A DNA stretch of 7,141 bases from Sedimentisphaerales bacterium (GTDB lineage Bacteria > Planctomycetota > Phycisphaerae > Sedimentisphaerales > SG8-4). A program made the translations under genes and the position numbers. The stretch spans positions 1-7,141 of the forward strand of contig JAFGCA010000014.1 of assembly GCA_016932895.1 (NCBI GenBank). The letters are read 5' to 3'. Position 1 is the stretch's first letter. The number at the start of each line of letters is the position of its first letter. Below are positions 1 through 6,556 of the stretch, one piece after another. Below the pieces are notes generated by a model. It searched no databases. It saw only the letters and a program-made list of their open reading frames with translations, and was not told the DNA's origin.

Positions 1-1073
1 GCCTGGAGCCGGGCGAACGCACGATGGGCGACGATCTGCGGCGGGCGGGCTACAAGACCATGATGGTCGGCAAATGGCACTTGGGCGAGCCGGACCCGTA
101 CCACCCGCTCGAACGCGGCTTCGATGAGTTCTACGGGTTCCTCGGCGGCTCGCGCAGCTACTGGCCGCTCAAGTCGCCCGGCGTGGGGGCTGCCATGATG
201 CGCAATCGGCAGCGCCTCAACGAAGAAGAGCAGGTCACCTACACCACCGACAACCTGACCGATGCGGCTCTGGACTTCATTCAGCGCCACAAAGACCAGC
301 CCTTCTTCGTCTATCTCTCGTACAACGCGGTGCATACGCCGATGCACGCCAAGGAAGAGGATATCGAACAGTGCGCGGACATTTCCCCGCAGCGGCGGCG
401 CATCTACGCGGCGATGACCCGGTCGATGGATGAGAACATCGCTCGCGTGACAAAGGCTTTGAGGGACAGCGGCCTCGAGGACAACACGCTGGTCGTCTTC
501 ATCAACGACAACGGGGGTGCGACGAACAATGCCTCAATCAACCGCCCGTTGCGCGGCCATAAGGGCACGTACTGGGAAGGCGGCATTCGCGTTCCCTTTA
601 CGGTCAAGTGGCCGGGGCGCTTGCCGGCTGGCCGGAAATATCACAGCCCGGTCAGCACCCTGGACCTGCTGCCCACGTTCCTGGCGGCCGCCGGCGCGGG
701 CCATCGCGGCAAGGCCCTGGACGGGGTCAACCTGCTGCCTTTCCTGCGGGGGCAGAAGAAGGAGGCGGCGCACGAGTATCTCTTCTGGCGGCTGTGGCGC
801 GCCGCGGCCGTACGGGCCGGACGCTGGAAGCTGATCCGCGTCGCCGCCGACCCACTCCGGGAGAAACGCGAATTGCTGCTGCCGCTGATGCTGTTCGATC
901 TGGAGAAGGATCCGGGCGAAACAGTGAATCTGGCCGAGAAACACTCCGAAAAAGCCAAAGAGCTTCTCCACGCTCTCGAACGTTGGGAAAAAGGCCTGGC
1001 CCAGCCCCGGTGGTACGACGGAACCGCCTGGCGGCATTGGGCCGATGTGCAGATCGAGAACCACAGAATGTAA
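1..1073 (+). CDS. Sulfatase (arylsulfatase A-like family), 5'-truncated by the window edge
   Basis: Hydrolyses sulfate esters, probably on a polysaccharide or glycosaminoglycan; family members are usually exported. The reading frame is open to the window edge (first full codon at base 3), so the ATG at 24 is internal and the real start lies upstream, together with the signal peptide and the C-x-P-x-R/S-x-P-x-R formylglycine motif, which are not visible. Numbering from that ATG, the second sulfatase signature GYKTMMVGKWHLG is at 9-21 (catalytic Lys17 and His19), the active-site His104 is in NAVHTP, the metal-binding Asp/Asn pair is in INDNGG (162-163), and Lys180 is in GHKGTYWEGG. DLLPT at 214-218 and the 'VRAGRWKLIR' strand are typical of the C-terminal subdomain. 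Visible length of about 356 residues suggests roughly 80-120 are missing. TAA stop at 1071-1073. The specific substrate cannot be told from this sequence. Confidence 0.95.
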   Translation, partial: LEPGERTMGDDLRRAGYKTMMVGKWHLGEPDPYHPLERGFDEFYGFLGGSRSYWPLKSPGVGAAMMRNRQRLNEEEQVTYTTDNLTDAALDFIQRHKDQPFFVYLSYNAVHTPMHAKEEDIEQCADISPQRRRIYAAMTRSMDENIARVTKALRDSGLEDNTLVVFINDNGGATNNASINRPLRGHKGTYWEGGIRVPFTVKWPGRLPAGRKYHSPVSTLDLLPTFLAAAGAGHRGKALDGVNLLPFLRGQKKEAAHEYLFWRLWRAAAVRAGRWKLIRVAADPLREKRELLLPLMLFDLEKDPGETVNLAEKHSEKAKELLHALERWEKGLAQPRWYDGTAWRHWADVQIENHRM

Positions 1074-1082
1074 GGAACCGGG

Positions 1083-1098
1083 CCGTCTGCTGCGACGG
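1083..1098 (+). terminator. Small hairpin after the sulfatase stop (weak terminator candidate)
   Basis: CCGTC (1083-1087) and GACGG (1094-1098) form a perfect 5-bp stem with a 6-nt loop, 9 nt after the sulfatase stop codon. There is no U-tract after it, so it is not a canonical intrinsic terminator; it could be a 3'-end stabilising hairpin or chance in GC-rich DNA. Confidence 0.2.
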
Positions 1099-1124
1099 AA
1101 CCTGTCGACTCCGATGAGATTTCT

Positions 1125-1155
1125 CCGCCAAGGCGGTCAACCGGCGCGGTACAAT
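1125..1155 (+). promoter_or_regulatory. Possible serpin promoter: TACAAT -10 with an adjacent palindrome
   Basis: TACAAT at 1150-1155 matches the sigma-70 -10 consensus at 5 of 6 positions and sits 54 bp before the serpin start. No convincing -35 lies 16-18 bp upstream; instead there is a perfect palindrome CCGCCAAGGCGG at 1125-1136, where an activator or repressor could bind. The same context, GCGCG(G)TACAATCA, occurs at the better promoter of the methyltransferase gene. No transcription data; call is tentative. Confidence 0.35.
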
Positions 1156-1209
1156 CAGCGTCCTGGTAAGCGAAGGAGCTATACGTTCTGCCAGTAGGGG
1201 GTTTCAGAA

Positions 1210-2481
1210 ATGATGATGCACAGGGCCGTTTTGATCGGGATGCTCGCTATGCTTGTCGCTGGTTGCAGCTTCGCGGGGCAGCGTGCGGAGAAACGTGTAG
1301 ACGAAGACGAAGCGCTGGTGGTCGAAGGGAATAACCGCTTTGCCCTGCAACTGTATCAGAAGCTGCGAAGCGGCGACGGGAATCTGTTTTTCTCGCCGTA
1401 CAGCATCTCGACGGCGCTGGCCATGACCTACGCCGGGGCACGGGGCCAGACGGAAACGCAAATGGCCGAGACGCTGGGCTTTGCGACGTCGGCCGAGGTG
1501 CTCGCGAGAATAGGCGCCTCCGGGAAACCGTTGACCCGGAAGGAATTCGCCGATGCATTCGGCCATATCATCAAAGGTCTGAACGCTCGGGGTGACGAGG
1601 CCCAGTACCAGTTGCGCGTGGCCAACGCGTTGTGGGGACAGAAGGACTACGAGTCTCTTTCGTCGTTCACGAAGGGAATCGAGGCCGCATACGGCGGCAA
1701 GCTCCAAGAGCTCGACTTTGTCACCGGCGCCGAGCAGGCCCGAAAGACCATCAATGCCTGGGTGGAGAAGCAGACCAACGACAAGATCAAGGACCTTATC
1801 AGCCCGGGCGTGCTCGATGCCATGACGCGATTGGTCCTGACCAACGCGATTTACTTCAAGGGCAACTGGGCCAGTCAGTTCGAAAAAGATCGGACGCGGG
1901 AGGCCCCGTTCACGCTGCGTGATGGAGAGAAGGTCCAGGTCCCCATGATGAACCAGCGGGCGCGGTTCGGTTACGCTGAGACCGACGCGCTTCAGGTCCT
2001 GGAGCTGCCCTACGTGGGCGAGGAGCTTTCGATGGTGATCCTGCTGCCGAGAGAAACGGATGGGATCGACGCGCTGGAGGGGGACCTCACCGCCGAGAAT
2101 CTCGCGACGTGGCTCGGCCGAATTCGCAAACGCGAGGTCATCGTCTCGGTCCCCAGGTTCAAAATGACCAGCAAATTTGGCCTGGCCTCCGTCCTGGCGT
2201 CGATGGGAATGCCTCTGGCGTTCTCGCGAAACGCGGATTTCTCGGGTATGACGGGAAAACGCGATCTGTTCATCTCTGCCGTGATTCACCAAGCCTACGT
2301 GGACGTCAATGAGGAAGGCACCGAAGCCGCCGCGGCCACGGGCGTCGTGATGAAGCTGACTTCCATGGGGCCGGACCGAACGCCGGTGTTCCGGGCCGAC
2401 CACCCGTTCATCTTCATGATCCGCGACGCCAAATCAGGCAGCATCCTTTTCCTGGGCCGCGTCCTGAATCCGAAGACCTGA
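1210..2481 (+). CDS. Lipoprotein serpin (serine protease inhibitor)
   Basis: A complete 423-residue serpin: a suicide inhibitor that traps a target protease when its reactive-centre loop is cut. Start: three consecutive ATGs (1210, 1213, 1216) follow a GGGGG-rich ribosome site near 1196-1201. Residues 1-18 form a hydrophobic signal peptide ending in the lipobox LVAG/C (Cys19), so the protein should be lipid-anchored; Ser20 at +2 fits outer-membrane sorting. The serpin core is full length, with family motifs NLFFSPYSISTALAMTYAGA (58-77), TNAIYFKGNW (211-220), VPRFKM (314-319), the VNEEGTEAAAATGVV hinge (366-380) and DHPFIFMIRD (397-406). The hinge has Thr at P14 and small Ala at P12-P9, the pattern of inhibitory serpins. 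Counting 15 residues from Gly370 puts P1-P1' at about Thr384-Ser385, with one or two residues of uncertainty. The target is unknown: an own-cell envelope protease or one from competitors or hosts. TGA stop at 2479-2481, 4 bp from the end of the convergent gene. Confidence 0.96.
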   Translation: MMMHRAVLIGMLAMLVAGCSFAGQRAEKRVDEDEALVVEGNNRFALQLYQKLRSGDGNLFFSPYSISTALAMTYAGARGQTETQMAETLGFATSAEVLARIGASGKPLTRKEFADAFGHIIKGLNARGDEAQYQLRVANALWGQKDYESLSSFTKGIEAAYGGKLQELDFVTGAEQARKTINAWVEKQTNDKIKDLISPGVLDAMTRLVLTNAIYFKGNWASQFEKDRTREAPFTLRDGEKVQVPMMNQRARFGYAETDALQVLELPYVGEELSMVILLPRETDGIDALEGDLTAENLATWLGRIRKREVIVSVPRFKMTSKFGLASVLASMGMPLAFSRNADFSGMTGKRDLFISAVIHQAYVDVNEEGTEAAAATGVVMKLTSMGPDRTPVFRADHPFIFMIRDAKSGSILFLGRVLNPKT

Positions 2482-2485
2482 CCGC

Positions 2486-5371
2486 TTATCCGCCGCTTGC
2501 AGTCTGTATGACGATTGTGACGTCCTCTACGTTCTGACCGGCTTCGATTGCCAGTCCGGTTTCCCGGATGTCCCGGCCCCGATAGAGGATCTTGCTCACC
2601 CGTTCGCCCCGACCACGCGGGCGAAAGCCGATGACGATCTCGCCGGGAGCGACCGCCGACAGCAGGAAGGAACTTTGTTTCGGAAAGGTCATAATCGCGC
2701 CCGAGGCGTCTCCTTCGCCTTCTTCATAGAAGACCGTGGCGCCGTTTCTGATGTAGTCCGGGGCATGCTTGTTGCCATAGCGGAAATTGGAGGCGGCCGC
2801 GGCAAAGCCTCCTCGCTTGCGCGAGGCGTAGCCCGAGCTGCGGCCGACTCGATAGGGATTCCCTTGCTCGTCAACGAGGTTGCCGCCGATGGTGGCGCCG
2901 CGCCGCAACGAGAAGTCAAGCCGCGTTTGGGCAGTCCCCTTCCCGATCGTCAGCAGTCTTCTGCTCTTGACGTATCCCCTGTGCCGCGCGTCGACATGGA
3001 CGATGAAGGTCCCGACGCCGAGTCCATCCAGGTGATAACGCCCCTGCTCGTCGGCGTAGGCGTAATACAGATCGAAGAACATATCGGCGTGGAAGATCGT
3101 GACGAGAGCCTCAGGGACGGGAGCGCCGGTGCCTTCATCGGTCACGACGCCTTCCACGGCCAGGCCGCCGTGCCTCTTCACCGCGATATCGATATTGGTG
3201 ACCGTCTCAGCATCGCCAAATGTCACCAGCTTGGCCTGGCTGCGCGAAAAAGTCCCGGGATAGAAACAGGGTGGAAACGGCTGGTTTTCGTTGGGCGGCT
3301 GCGGATCGCGCACCTGCACATAGACGGGCCGGCCATCCAGTTCATCAAGGATGTACGAACCGTCTTTGTCGACGCCTGACCAAGAGAGCCGGCGAAGATG
3401 TCCCTGCCAGCGGCCTTGTGGCTTCCTTACCCACGCGGTGACGCTCCAGGTACTGCATTCGGCGGGAGGCCTGCCGTCTTGGCCTGTGATGCGGCCGGCG
3501 ATCTTGCGGTACGGTCGCGCTGGCTCTATTCGTATCTGAGCATATACTCGCTGACCCTCTTCGAGCTGAAACTCCGGCTGCTCTTGGCCCTGGTTCAGTG
3601 GCTCGTAGTACGTGTCTTTGTAGCCGAAGGTGTCGGTGGTTTTTAGCGTATAGACGCCGGGTGGCAGATTCTGGAACTCGAAGTCGCCGTGGTCGCCCAT
3701 TTCCACCACCCACACGCCATACTCAGCGGACTCGAGACATACCTTTCCATGACCGACCCGGCTGCTGGAAGCCTTTCTGTATACCCCCCCTCGGATAGAG
3801 GCGTTGCCGCCGGGCCAGTGGCCCGAGCGTGTGACGGTCCTGTTTCGCGTTTGCGGTTCGCGTGCCGGACGGTTGCGCGGCCGCGTGACAGGGGGCTGCC
3901 GGTCCGGACGCGGCGGTCTGAGTTTGATACCCTGCTGTTTCGCCCACGCGGACCACTTTTCCCGGGAATCACCGAAGTAAACGCCCGCAATTTCGCAGAG
4001 AGCGACCCTGACGTAAAGCCGTGTGTCGGTATTGTAGTGATCCAAAAGGTTGATCAGCAGAGGCACCGCCTGGTGATCGGCGATTCTCCCCAGCGCTCTG
4101 ACCGCCATCCATCGGGGTCGGTTGCCGCGTTTGGGTTTGTCGCCGATGCGCATCAATACGTCCACCGCTTCTTTGGCGGCCACGTTGCCCAGTGCCGCTA
4201 TCGCTCGGGTCATCTTATCGAAGTCGTCGCCGGCCGCCTCGGTCATCCACCTGGCGATTATTTCACGTTTGTCCTGCTCCGAAGCAGCTTCGTAGGCCCG
4301 CTCTGCACCGAACCATCCCGCAGTGTATTGCTCGTGGCGCCTAAGCGCCTCCAGCGTCTCGGCGTCGAGCAATGTGCGGTTTCGGAAATCTGTCAGACCA
4401 CCGTGCGACTCTTGAGACGTTGGCTTCTCCAGGGACGGCTGGCCCATCTGGTAGAGGTTTCCAAGGGCGTTCTCCGTGCCCCGTTCGATCTCGACCAGTT
4501 CGAGTGTGTCGCTCTTTCGAAGCATTTCCGCTACGGCGTCCCGGCCGGCCTCCGTATCGACGCAGATGATCCCGATCAGGACATCGTCCTCGACCCGTGT
4601 CCGGTAATGGTGCGTTCGCACGCCGGGAGGGTGGTTCTGGTTGAAGGCGCCGAGAAGCGCGCGAGCCGTTCGGGGCGCGGACGGGCCGATTGGCTTGAAG
4701 GTCACAATGTAAGTCTCCGCCTCCTGCTCGCTGATCAGAGACACTTGACCCAGGGCCCGATGTTTCTCGAAATCCTCCTCCGTGGCCGCTGCCGTTTCGA
4801 GCAGCGTCAGCTTCCCGGAGGTCTCGATCATCTTCACAATCGCATCGCTTTCCGCTTGCGTGTCCACGCAGATCAGGCCCACCAGCGTGTTGTCCTGCAC
4901 GGCCGTGCGGAAATGATGCGTGCGGGCCCCCTTCGGATGGTTCTCATTGAAGGCGTCGAGAAGCTCGCGCGGCGTCTGGGGATCGAATGGAGCGACGGGT
5001 TTGAACCGGATGACGTAGGCAACTTCGTCGTCCGACAGCGCCGTGGGAAGGAGGATTCCCGTAATGGCGATGCAGGCAAGCAGGCCCAGCGCAAGCAGCG
5101 GTCGCGAGCGGAGGTGAAACCGAACTGGATCTATACGCGGAGCCAGCAGTTCGGCGTAATCGGAAGCCGGGCCCATCTCAGCGATGATTCTGTTCAGGTT
5201 CTCCGGCGTGCGTCGCGCCGGCTCCAACTCGGCCAGACGCTGATCCAGATGCCCGCTGACGTCGTCCAGCACGGCCCGCACGCGAGCCCCCTTGACGCCC
5301 GAAAGGGCCCGCCGGATATCCCGGAGATATCTGCTTTTCAGATTCTCCCAGTTCCTGTCTTGCCTGTCCAT
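2486..5371 (-). CDS. Large membrane protein: HAAS-like domain, TM helix, duplicated unknown domain, HEAT-like region, carboxypeptidase-regulatory-like modules
   Basis: 961 residues, start ATG at 5371-5369, TAA at 2488-2486. Residues 8-80 are helical and charged, with the IIAEMGPASDYAELL ending typical of the HAAS/DUF1700-type domains encoded beside PadR regulators. Residues 90-112 form one hydrophobic helix; Arg84, Arg88 and Arg90 before it and acidic residues 114-116 after it predict a cytoplasmic N-terminus and an extracytoplasmic remainder. Residues 119-192 and 221-294 are a tandem duplication of a domain I cannot assign. Residues 383-466 are HEAT-like paired helices (AIAALGNVAAKEAVDVL; AVRALGRIADHQAVPLLINL). 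A Pro/Arg-rich linker spans about 484-517. From about 524 to 957 come four beta-sandwich modules; the third (737-824) is the clearest CarboxypepD_reg type (VEGVVTDEGTGAPVPEALVT, then DEQGRYHLDGL). There is no peptidase motif, so this is probably a sensor, scaffold or binding protein. The start lies inside the end of padR, implying translational coupling. The function is inferred; the reading frame is very secure. Confidence 0.9.
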   Translation of the reverse strand: MDRQDRNWENLKSRYLRDIRRALSGVKGARVRAVLDDVSGHLDQRLAELEPARRTPENLNRIIAEMGPASDYAELLAPRIDPVRFHLRSRPLLALGLLACIAITGILLPTALSDDEVAYVIRFKPVAPFDPQTPRELLDAFNENHPKGARTHHFRTAVQDNTLVGLICVDTQAESDAIVKMIETSGKLTLLETAAATEEDFEKHRALGQVSLISEQEAETYIVTFKPIGPSAPRTARALLGAFNQNHPPGVRTHHYRTRVEDDVLIGIICVDTEAGRDAVAEMLRKSDTLELVEIERGTENALGNLYQMGQPSLEKPTSQESHGGLTDFRNRTLLDAETLEALRRHEQYTAGWFGAERAYEAASEQDKREIIARWMTEAAGDDFDKMTRAIAALGNVAAKEAVDVLMRIGDKPKRGNRPRWMAVRALGRIADHQAVPLLINLLDHYNTDTRLYVRVALCEIAGVYFGDSREKWSAWAKQQGIKLRPPRPDRQPPVTRPRNRPAREPQTRNRTVTRSGHWPGGNASIRGGVYRKASSSRVGHGKVCLESAEYGVWVVEMGDHGDFEFQNLPPGVYTLKTTDTFGYKDTYYEPLNQGQEQPEFQLEEGQRVYAQIRIEPARPYRKIAGRITGQDGRPPAECSTWSVTAWVRKPQGRWQGHLRRLSWSGVDKDGSYILDELDGRPVYVQVRDPQPPNENQPFPPCFYPGTFSRSQAKLVTFGDAETVTNIDIAVKRHGGLAVEGVVTDEGTGAPVPEALVTIFHADMFFDLYYAYADEQGRYHLDGLGVGTFIVHVDARHRGYVKSRRLLTIGKGTAQTRLDFSLRRGATIGGNLVDEQGNPYRVGRSSGYASRKRGGFAAAASNFRYGNKHAPDYIRNGATVFYEEGEGDASGAIMTFPKQSSFLLSAVAPGEIVIGFRPRGRGERVSKILYRGRDIRETGLAIEAGQNVEDVTIVIQTASGG
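4490..5017 (-). repeat. In-gene tandem duplication encoding two 74-residue domains
   Basis: Residues 119-192 (bases 5017-4796) and 221-294 (4711-4490) of the large membrane protein align without gaps at an exact offset of 102 residues (306 bp). My hand count gives 40 identities in 74. Shared blocks include FKP, LLxAFNxNHPxGxRTHHxRT and GxICVDT. The order of predicted elements (YVIRFKP strand, TPRELLDAFNENH helix, RTHHFRT strand, LVGLICVDT strand, AESDAIVKMIE helix, KLTLLE strand) fits a ferredoxin-like fold. That fold is an inference from pattern only. Confidence 0.85.
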
Positions 5372-5709
5372 TTCCCTGTCCCTCCACTTCTCAACCGGTT
5401 CATGCTGCTGACGAGGCTCTCCCAGTGCGCGTTCATCTGACGAAGAGCCATCTCGCCGGTCTCAGTGAGCTTGTAGTATTTTCGCGGGGGGCCGCCCCTC
5501 GACGCCAGCGCGTAGGTTTGGACCAGGCCATCGCTCTGCAGACGCGCCAGCACCGGATAGATGTTGCCCTCGCGGACGTCCAGGCCCTCGAGCCGCTTGA
5601 GCCGCCGGACCATCTCGTAGCCGTGGCATTCCCCGTGCTGCAACAAGTTCAATGCCGCAATGTCCAGCAACCCTTTGCGAAGCTGAGTCTGCCAGTTTTC
5701 AAAATCCAA
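5338..5709 (-). CDS. PadR-family transcriptional repressor
   Basis: A 123-residue dimeric winged-helix DNA-binding protein. The DNA-binding domain shows the classic PadR signature: LDIAALNLLQHGECHGYEM (15-33), the recognition/wing block EGNIYPVLARLQSDGL (47-62) and RGGPPRKYYKLTETG (71-85). The short C-terminal helix (86-107) is as in small (subfamily 2) PadR proteins. The tail 109-123 is Gly/Thr/Lys-rich and overlaps the next gene. The start chosen is TTG at 5709-5707, because a near-perfect Shine-Dalgarno GGAGG lies 6 nt upstream and no ATG in frame fits as well. It is the first gene of a two-gene unit with the large HAAS-like membrane protein; family knowledge says such partners modulate PadR or are its regulated targets. 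A promoter with overlapping repeated GTATRC sites lies directly upstream, consistent with self-repression. The inducer is unknown. Confidence 0.94.
   Translation of the reverse strand: MDFENWQTQLRKGLLDIAALNLLQHGECHGYEMVRRLKRLEGLDVREGNIYPVLARLQSDGLVQTYALASRGGPPRKYYKLTETGEMALRQMNAHWESLVSSMNRLRSGGTGKWTGKTGTGRI
5380..5385 (-). promoter_or_regulatory. Ribosome binding site of the large membrane gene, inside padR
   Basis: On the minus strand GGAGGG (5385-5380) lies 8 nt before the ATG at 5371, within the last codons of padR. With the 34-nt overlap (5338-5371) this supports the ATG start and translational coupling of the two genes. Confidence 0.75.
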
Positions 5710-5713
5710 GCTT

Positions 5714-5720
5714 CACCTCC
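5714..5720 (-). promoter_or_regulatory. Strong ribosome binding site deciding the TTG start of padR
   Basis: On the minus strand GGAGGTG occupies 5720-5714; the GGAGG core ends 6 nt before TTG (5709-5707). The next codons encode DFENWQTQLRKG, the usual N-terminal stretch of PadR proteins. Confidence 0.8.
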
Positions 5721-5750
5721 ACAATCGCCGTCGAAGAGCCCACGGATTCG

Positions 5751-5780
5751 TGTATGCAGTATACTACAAAAAAGTATACA
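5751..5780 (-). promoter_or_regulatory. Putative PadR operator: cluster of three GTATRC-type sites
   Basis: Within 30 bp are TGTATGC (5751-5757), the perfect 8-bp palindrome AGTATACT (5758-5765) and AGTATACA (5773-5780). Read on the minus strand, the outer elements form TGTATAC-N16-GCATACA, an inverted repeat with 6 of 7 complementary positions; TGTA-N10-TACA (5751-5768) is a second dyad. Known PadR operators are AT-rich ATGT/ACAT-type dyads, so the site fits. It overlaps the predicted -10 and spacer, where a bound repressor would block RNA polymerase. Confidence 0.6.
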
Positions 5781-5790
5781 GAAGAGTCAA
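5761..5790 (-). promoter_or_regulatory. Predicted padR promoter
   Basis: On the minus strand TTGACT (5790-5785, 5 of 6 to the -35 consensus) is followed after 18 bp by TAGTAT (5766-5761). Transcription would begin near 5755-5753, leaving about 45 nt of leader before the TTG start. An A8 tract (minus strand, 5823-5816) lies some 60 bp upstream of that start and could aid polymerase binding. Confidence 0.6.
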
Positions 5791-5881
5791 TGGTCAGGGC
5801 ATTCTTTCCTGCAAGTTTTTTTTCGTACATCGTCCTCCAGGGCATCGGCGCGCTGGGGGGCCTCGTTGGCGCGCAGGTGGG

Positions 5882-6418
5882 CTACGTGGCGACAGTGCCG
5901 CAGGCGGCTCGCTCGTGCTGGAGCAGGCGCTGTTTGGTGGCGGTTCCGCCGGCGGCGGTGAACCCGCCGAGACCGCCGTCGTTGCGCAGGACGCGGTGGC
6001 AGGGAATAATCAAGGGGATCGGATTGGCAGCCAGGGTGCTGCCGACGGCGCGGGCGGCGGCGGGACTGCCGACCCGGGCCGCGAGGGTCCCGTAGGTGGC
6101 TGTCTGGCCGGGGGCGATGCGGCGGCAGGCCCGGAGAACTTTGCGGCCGAAGGGACGCATCCGATCCAGGCAAACGGCCGGATCAGTGCTGAAATCCACG
6201 TTTTCGCCCTCAAAGTATGCCATGATCCGTCGCTGGAGCGGCCGGAAGAGGCCTCGCTCGAAGCGTACTTCTTCCGGAGGGCAGGGCAATCCAGCGAGCA
6301 ACCTGGCCTGCGTTGCCTCGCGGTCCGTCCGGGGCAGCGACGTTGCCCAGACGGCATCGTTGCAGCCAGCCAGGCCGAAATAGCCCCATTGGGTCCGAAA
6401 AACTGCGTAGTAGAGCAT
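5882..6418 (-). CDS. ogt: Methylated-DNA--protein-cysteine S-methyltransferase (O6-alkylguanine repair)
   Basis: Repairs O6-alkylguanine (and O4-alkylthymine) in DNA by irreversible transfer of the alkyl group to its own cysteine. The protein is 178 residues, the usual size for a stand-alone Ogt. The catalytic block NPIPLIIPCHRVLRNDGGLG (132-151) contains Cys140 and His141. Upstream of it are GRKVLRACRRIAPGQTATYG (91-110), with the Tyr109 that helps flip the base, and the helix-turn-helix LAARVGSPAAARAVGSTLA with the 'arginine finger' in AARAVG. GFTAAGGTATKQRLLQHE closes the C-terminal domain. The N-terminal half (1-85) is the usual degenerate ribonuclease-like domain, ending in YFEGENVDF. 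Start ATG at 6418-6416 with GGGAG 6-7 nt upstream; TAG at 5884-5882. It has no Ada-type DNA-binding or Zn-Cys domain, so it is not the adaptive-response regulator. Its own promoter lies upstream; padR begins 172 bp downstream on the same strand, probably from a separate promoter. Confidence 0.96.
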   Translation of the reverse strand: MLYYAVFRTQWGYFGLAGCNDAVWATSLPRTDREATQARLLAGLPCPPEEVRFERGLFRPLQRRIMAYFEGENVDFSTDPAVCLDRMRPFGRKVLRACRRIAPGQTATYGTLAARVGSPAAARAVGSTLAANPIPLIIPCHRVLRNDGGLGGFTAAGGTATKQRLLQHERAACGTVAT

Positions 6419-6451
6419 GTGAAACTCCCGTTGGACCTTTGCGAAAGCATG

Positions 6452-6480
6452 ATTGTACGCGCTGGTCGAAGCATCGGCAA
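6452..6480 (-). promoter_or_regulatory. Predicted promoter of the methyltransferase gene
   Basis: On the minus strand TTGCCG (6480-6475, 4 of 6) and TACAAT (6457-6452, 5 of 6) are separated by exactly 17 bp. The predicted start near 6445 leaves about 27 nt of leader containing the GGGAG ribosome site. This is the best sigma-70-like promoter in the window. Confidence 0.65.
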
Positions 6481-6556
6481 GCCGCAGTGCTTGTGCAGAT
6501 TTCCGGGCATCGCGCCTCGAGTCCGCTGCCCGCCCTCAACGGCAAGGCCCCGTGTC

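Noticed and set aside
24..1073. ATG at 24 as the sulfatase start
   Set aside because: The frame is open upstream, and the second sulfatase signature begins only nine codons later, so about 100 residues including the catalytic Cys/Ser motif must lie before it.
1204..2403. 399-codon open frame on the minus strand, antisense to the serpin
   Set aside because: Low-complexity His/Arg/Gly-rich translation with no domain, opposite an unmistakable serpin.
3689..5440. 583-codon open frame on the plus strand, antisense to the large membrane gene
   Set aside because: It mirrors a secure coding frame on the minus strand with clear domains; its translation shows no family motif and it has no convincing ribosome site. 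Long antisense frames are common in GC-rich genes.
5805..5830. T8 run at 5816-5823 as a plus-strand terminator
   Set aside because: No GC-rich hairpin precedes it and no plus-strand gene ends here.
5787..5881. Protein-like sequence (LRANEAPQRADALEDDVR) just after the ogt stop, in another minus-strand frame
   Set aside because: Ogt already ends at the usual place after LLQHE; this frame reads out of phase through ogt and has no start or homology I recognise.
5790..5920. Plus-strand frame from ATG 5790 with a glycine-rich hydrophobic stretch (VLQGIGALGGLVGAQVGYVA)
   Set aside because: It looks like a membrane segment, but it has a weak ribosome site, overlaps the padR promoter region, and runs antisense into the end of ogt where it turns Arg/Pro-rich.
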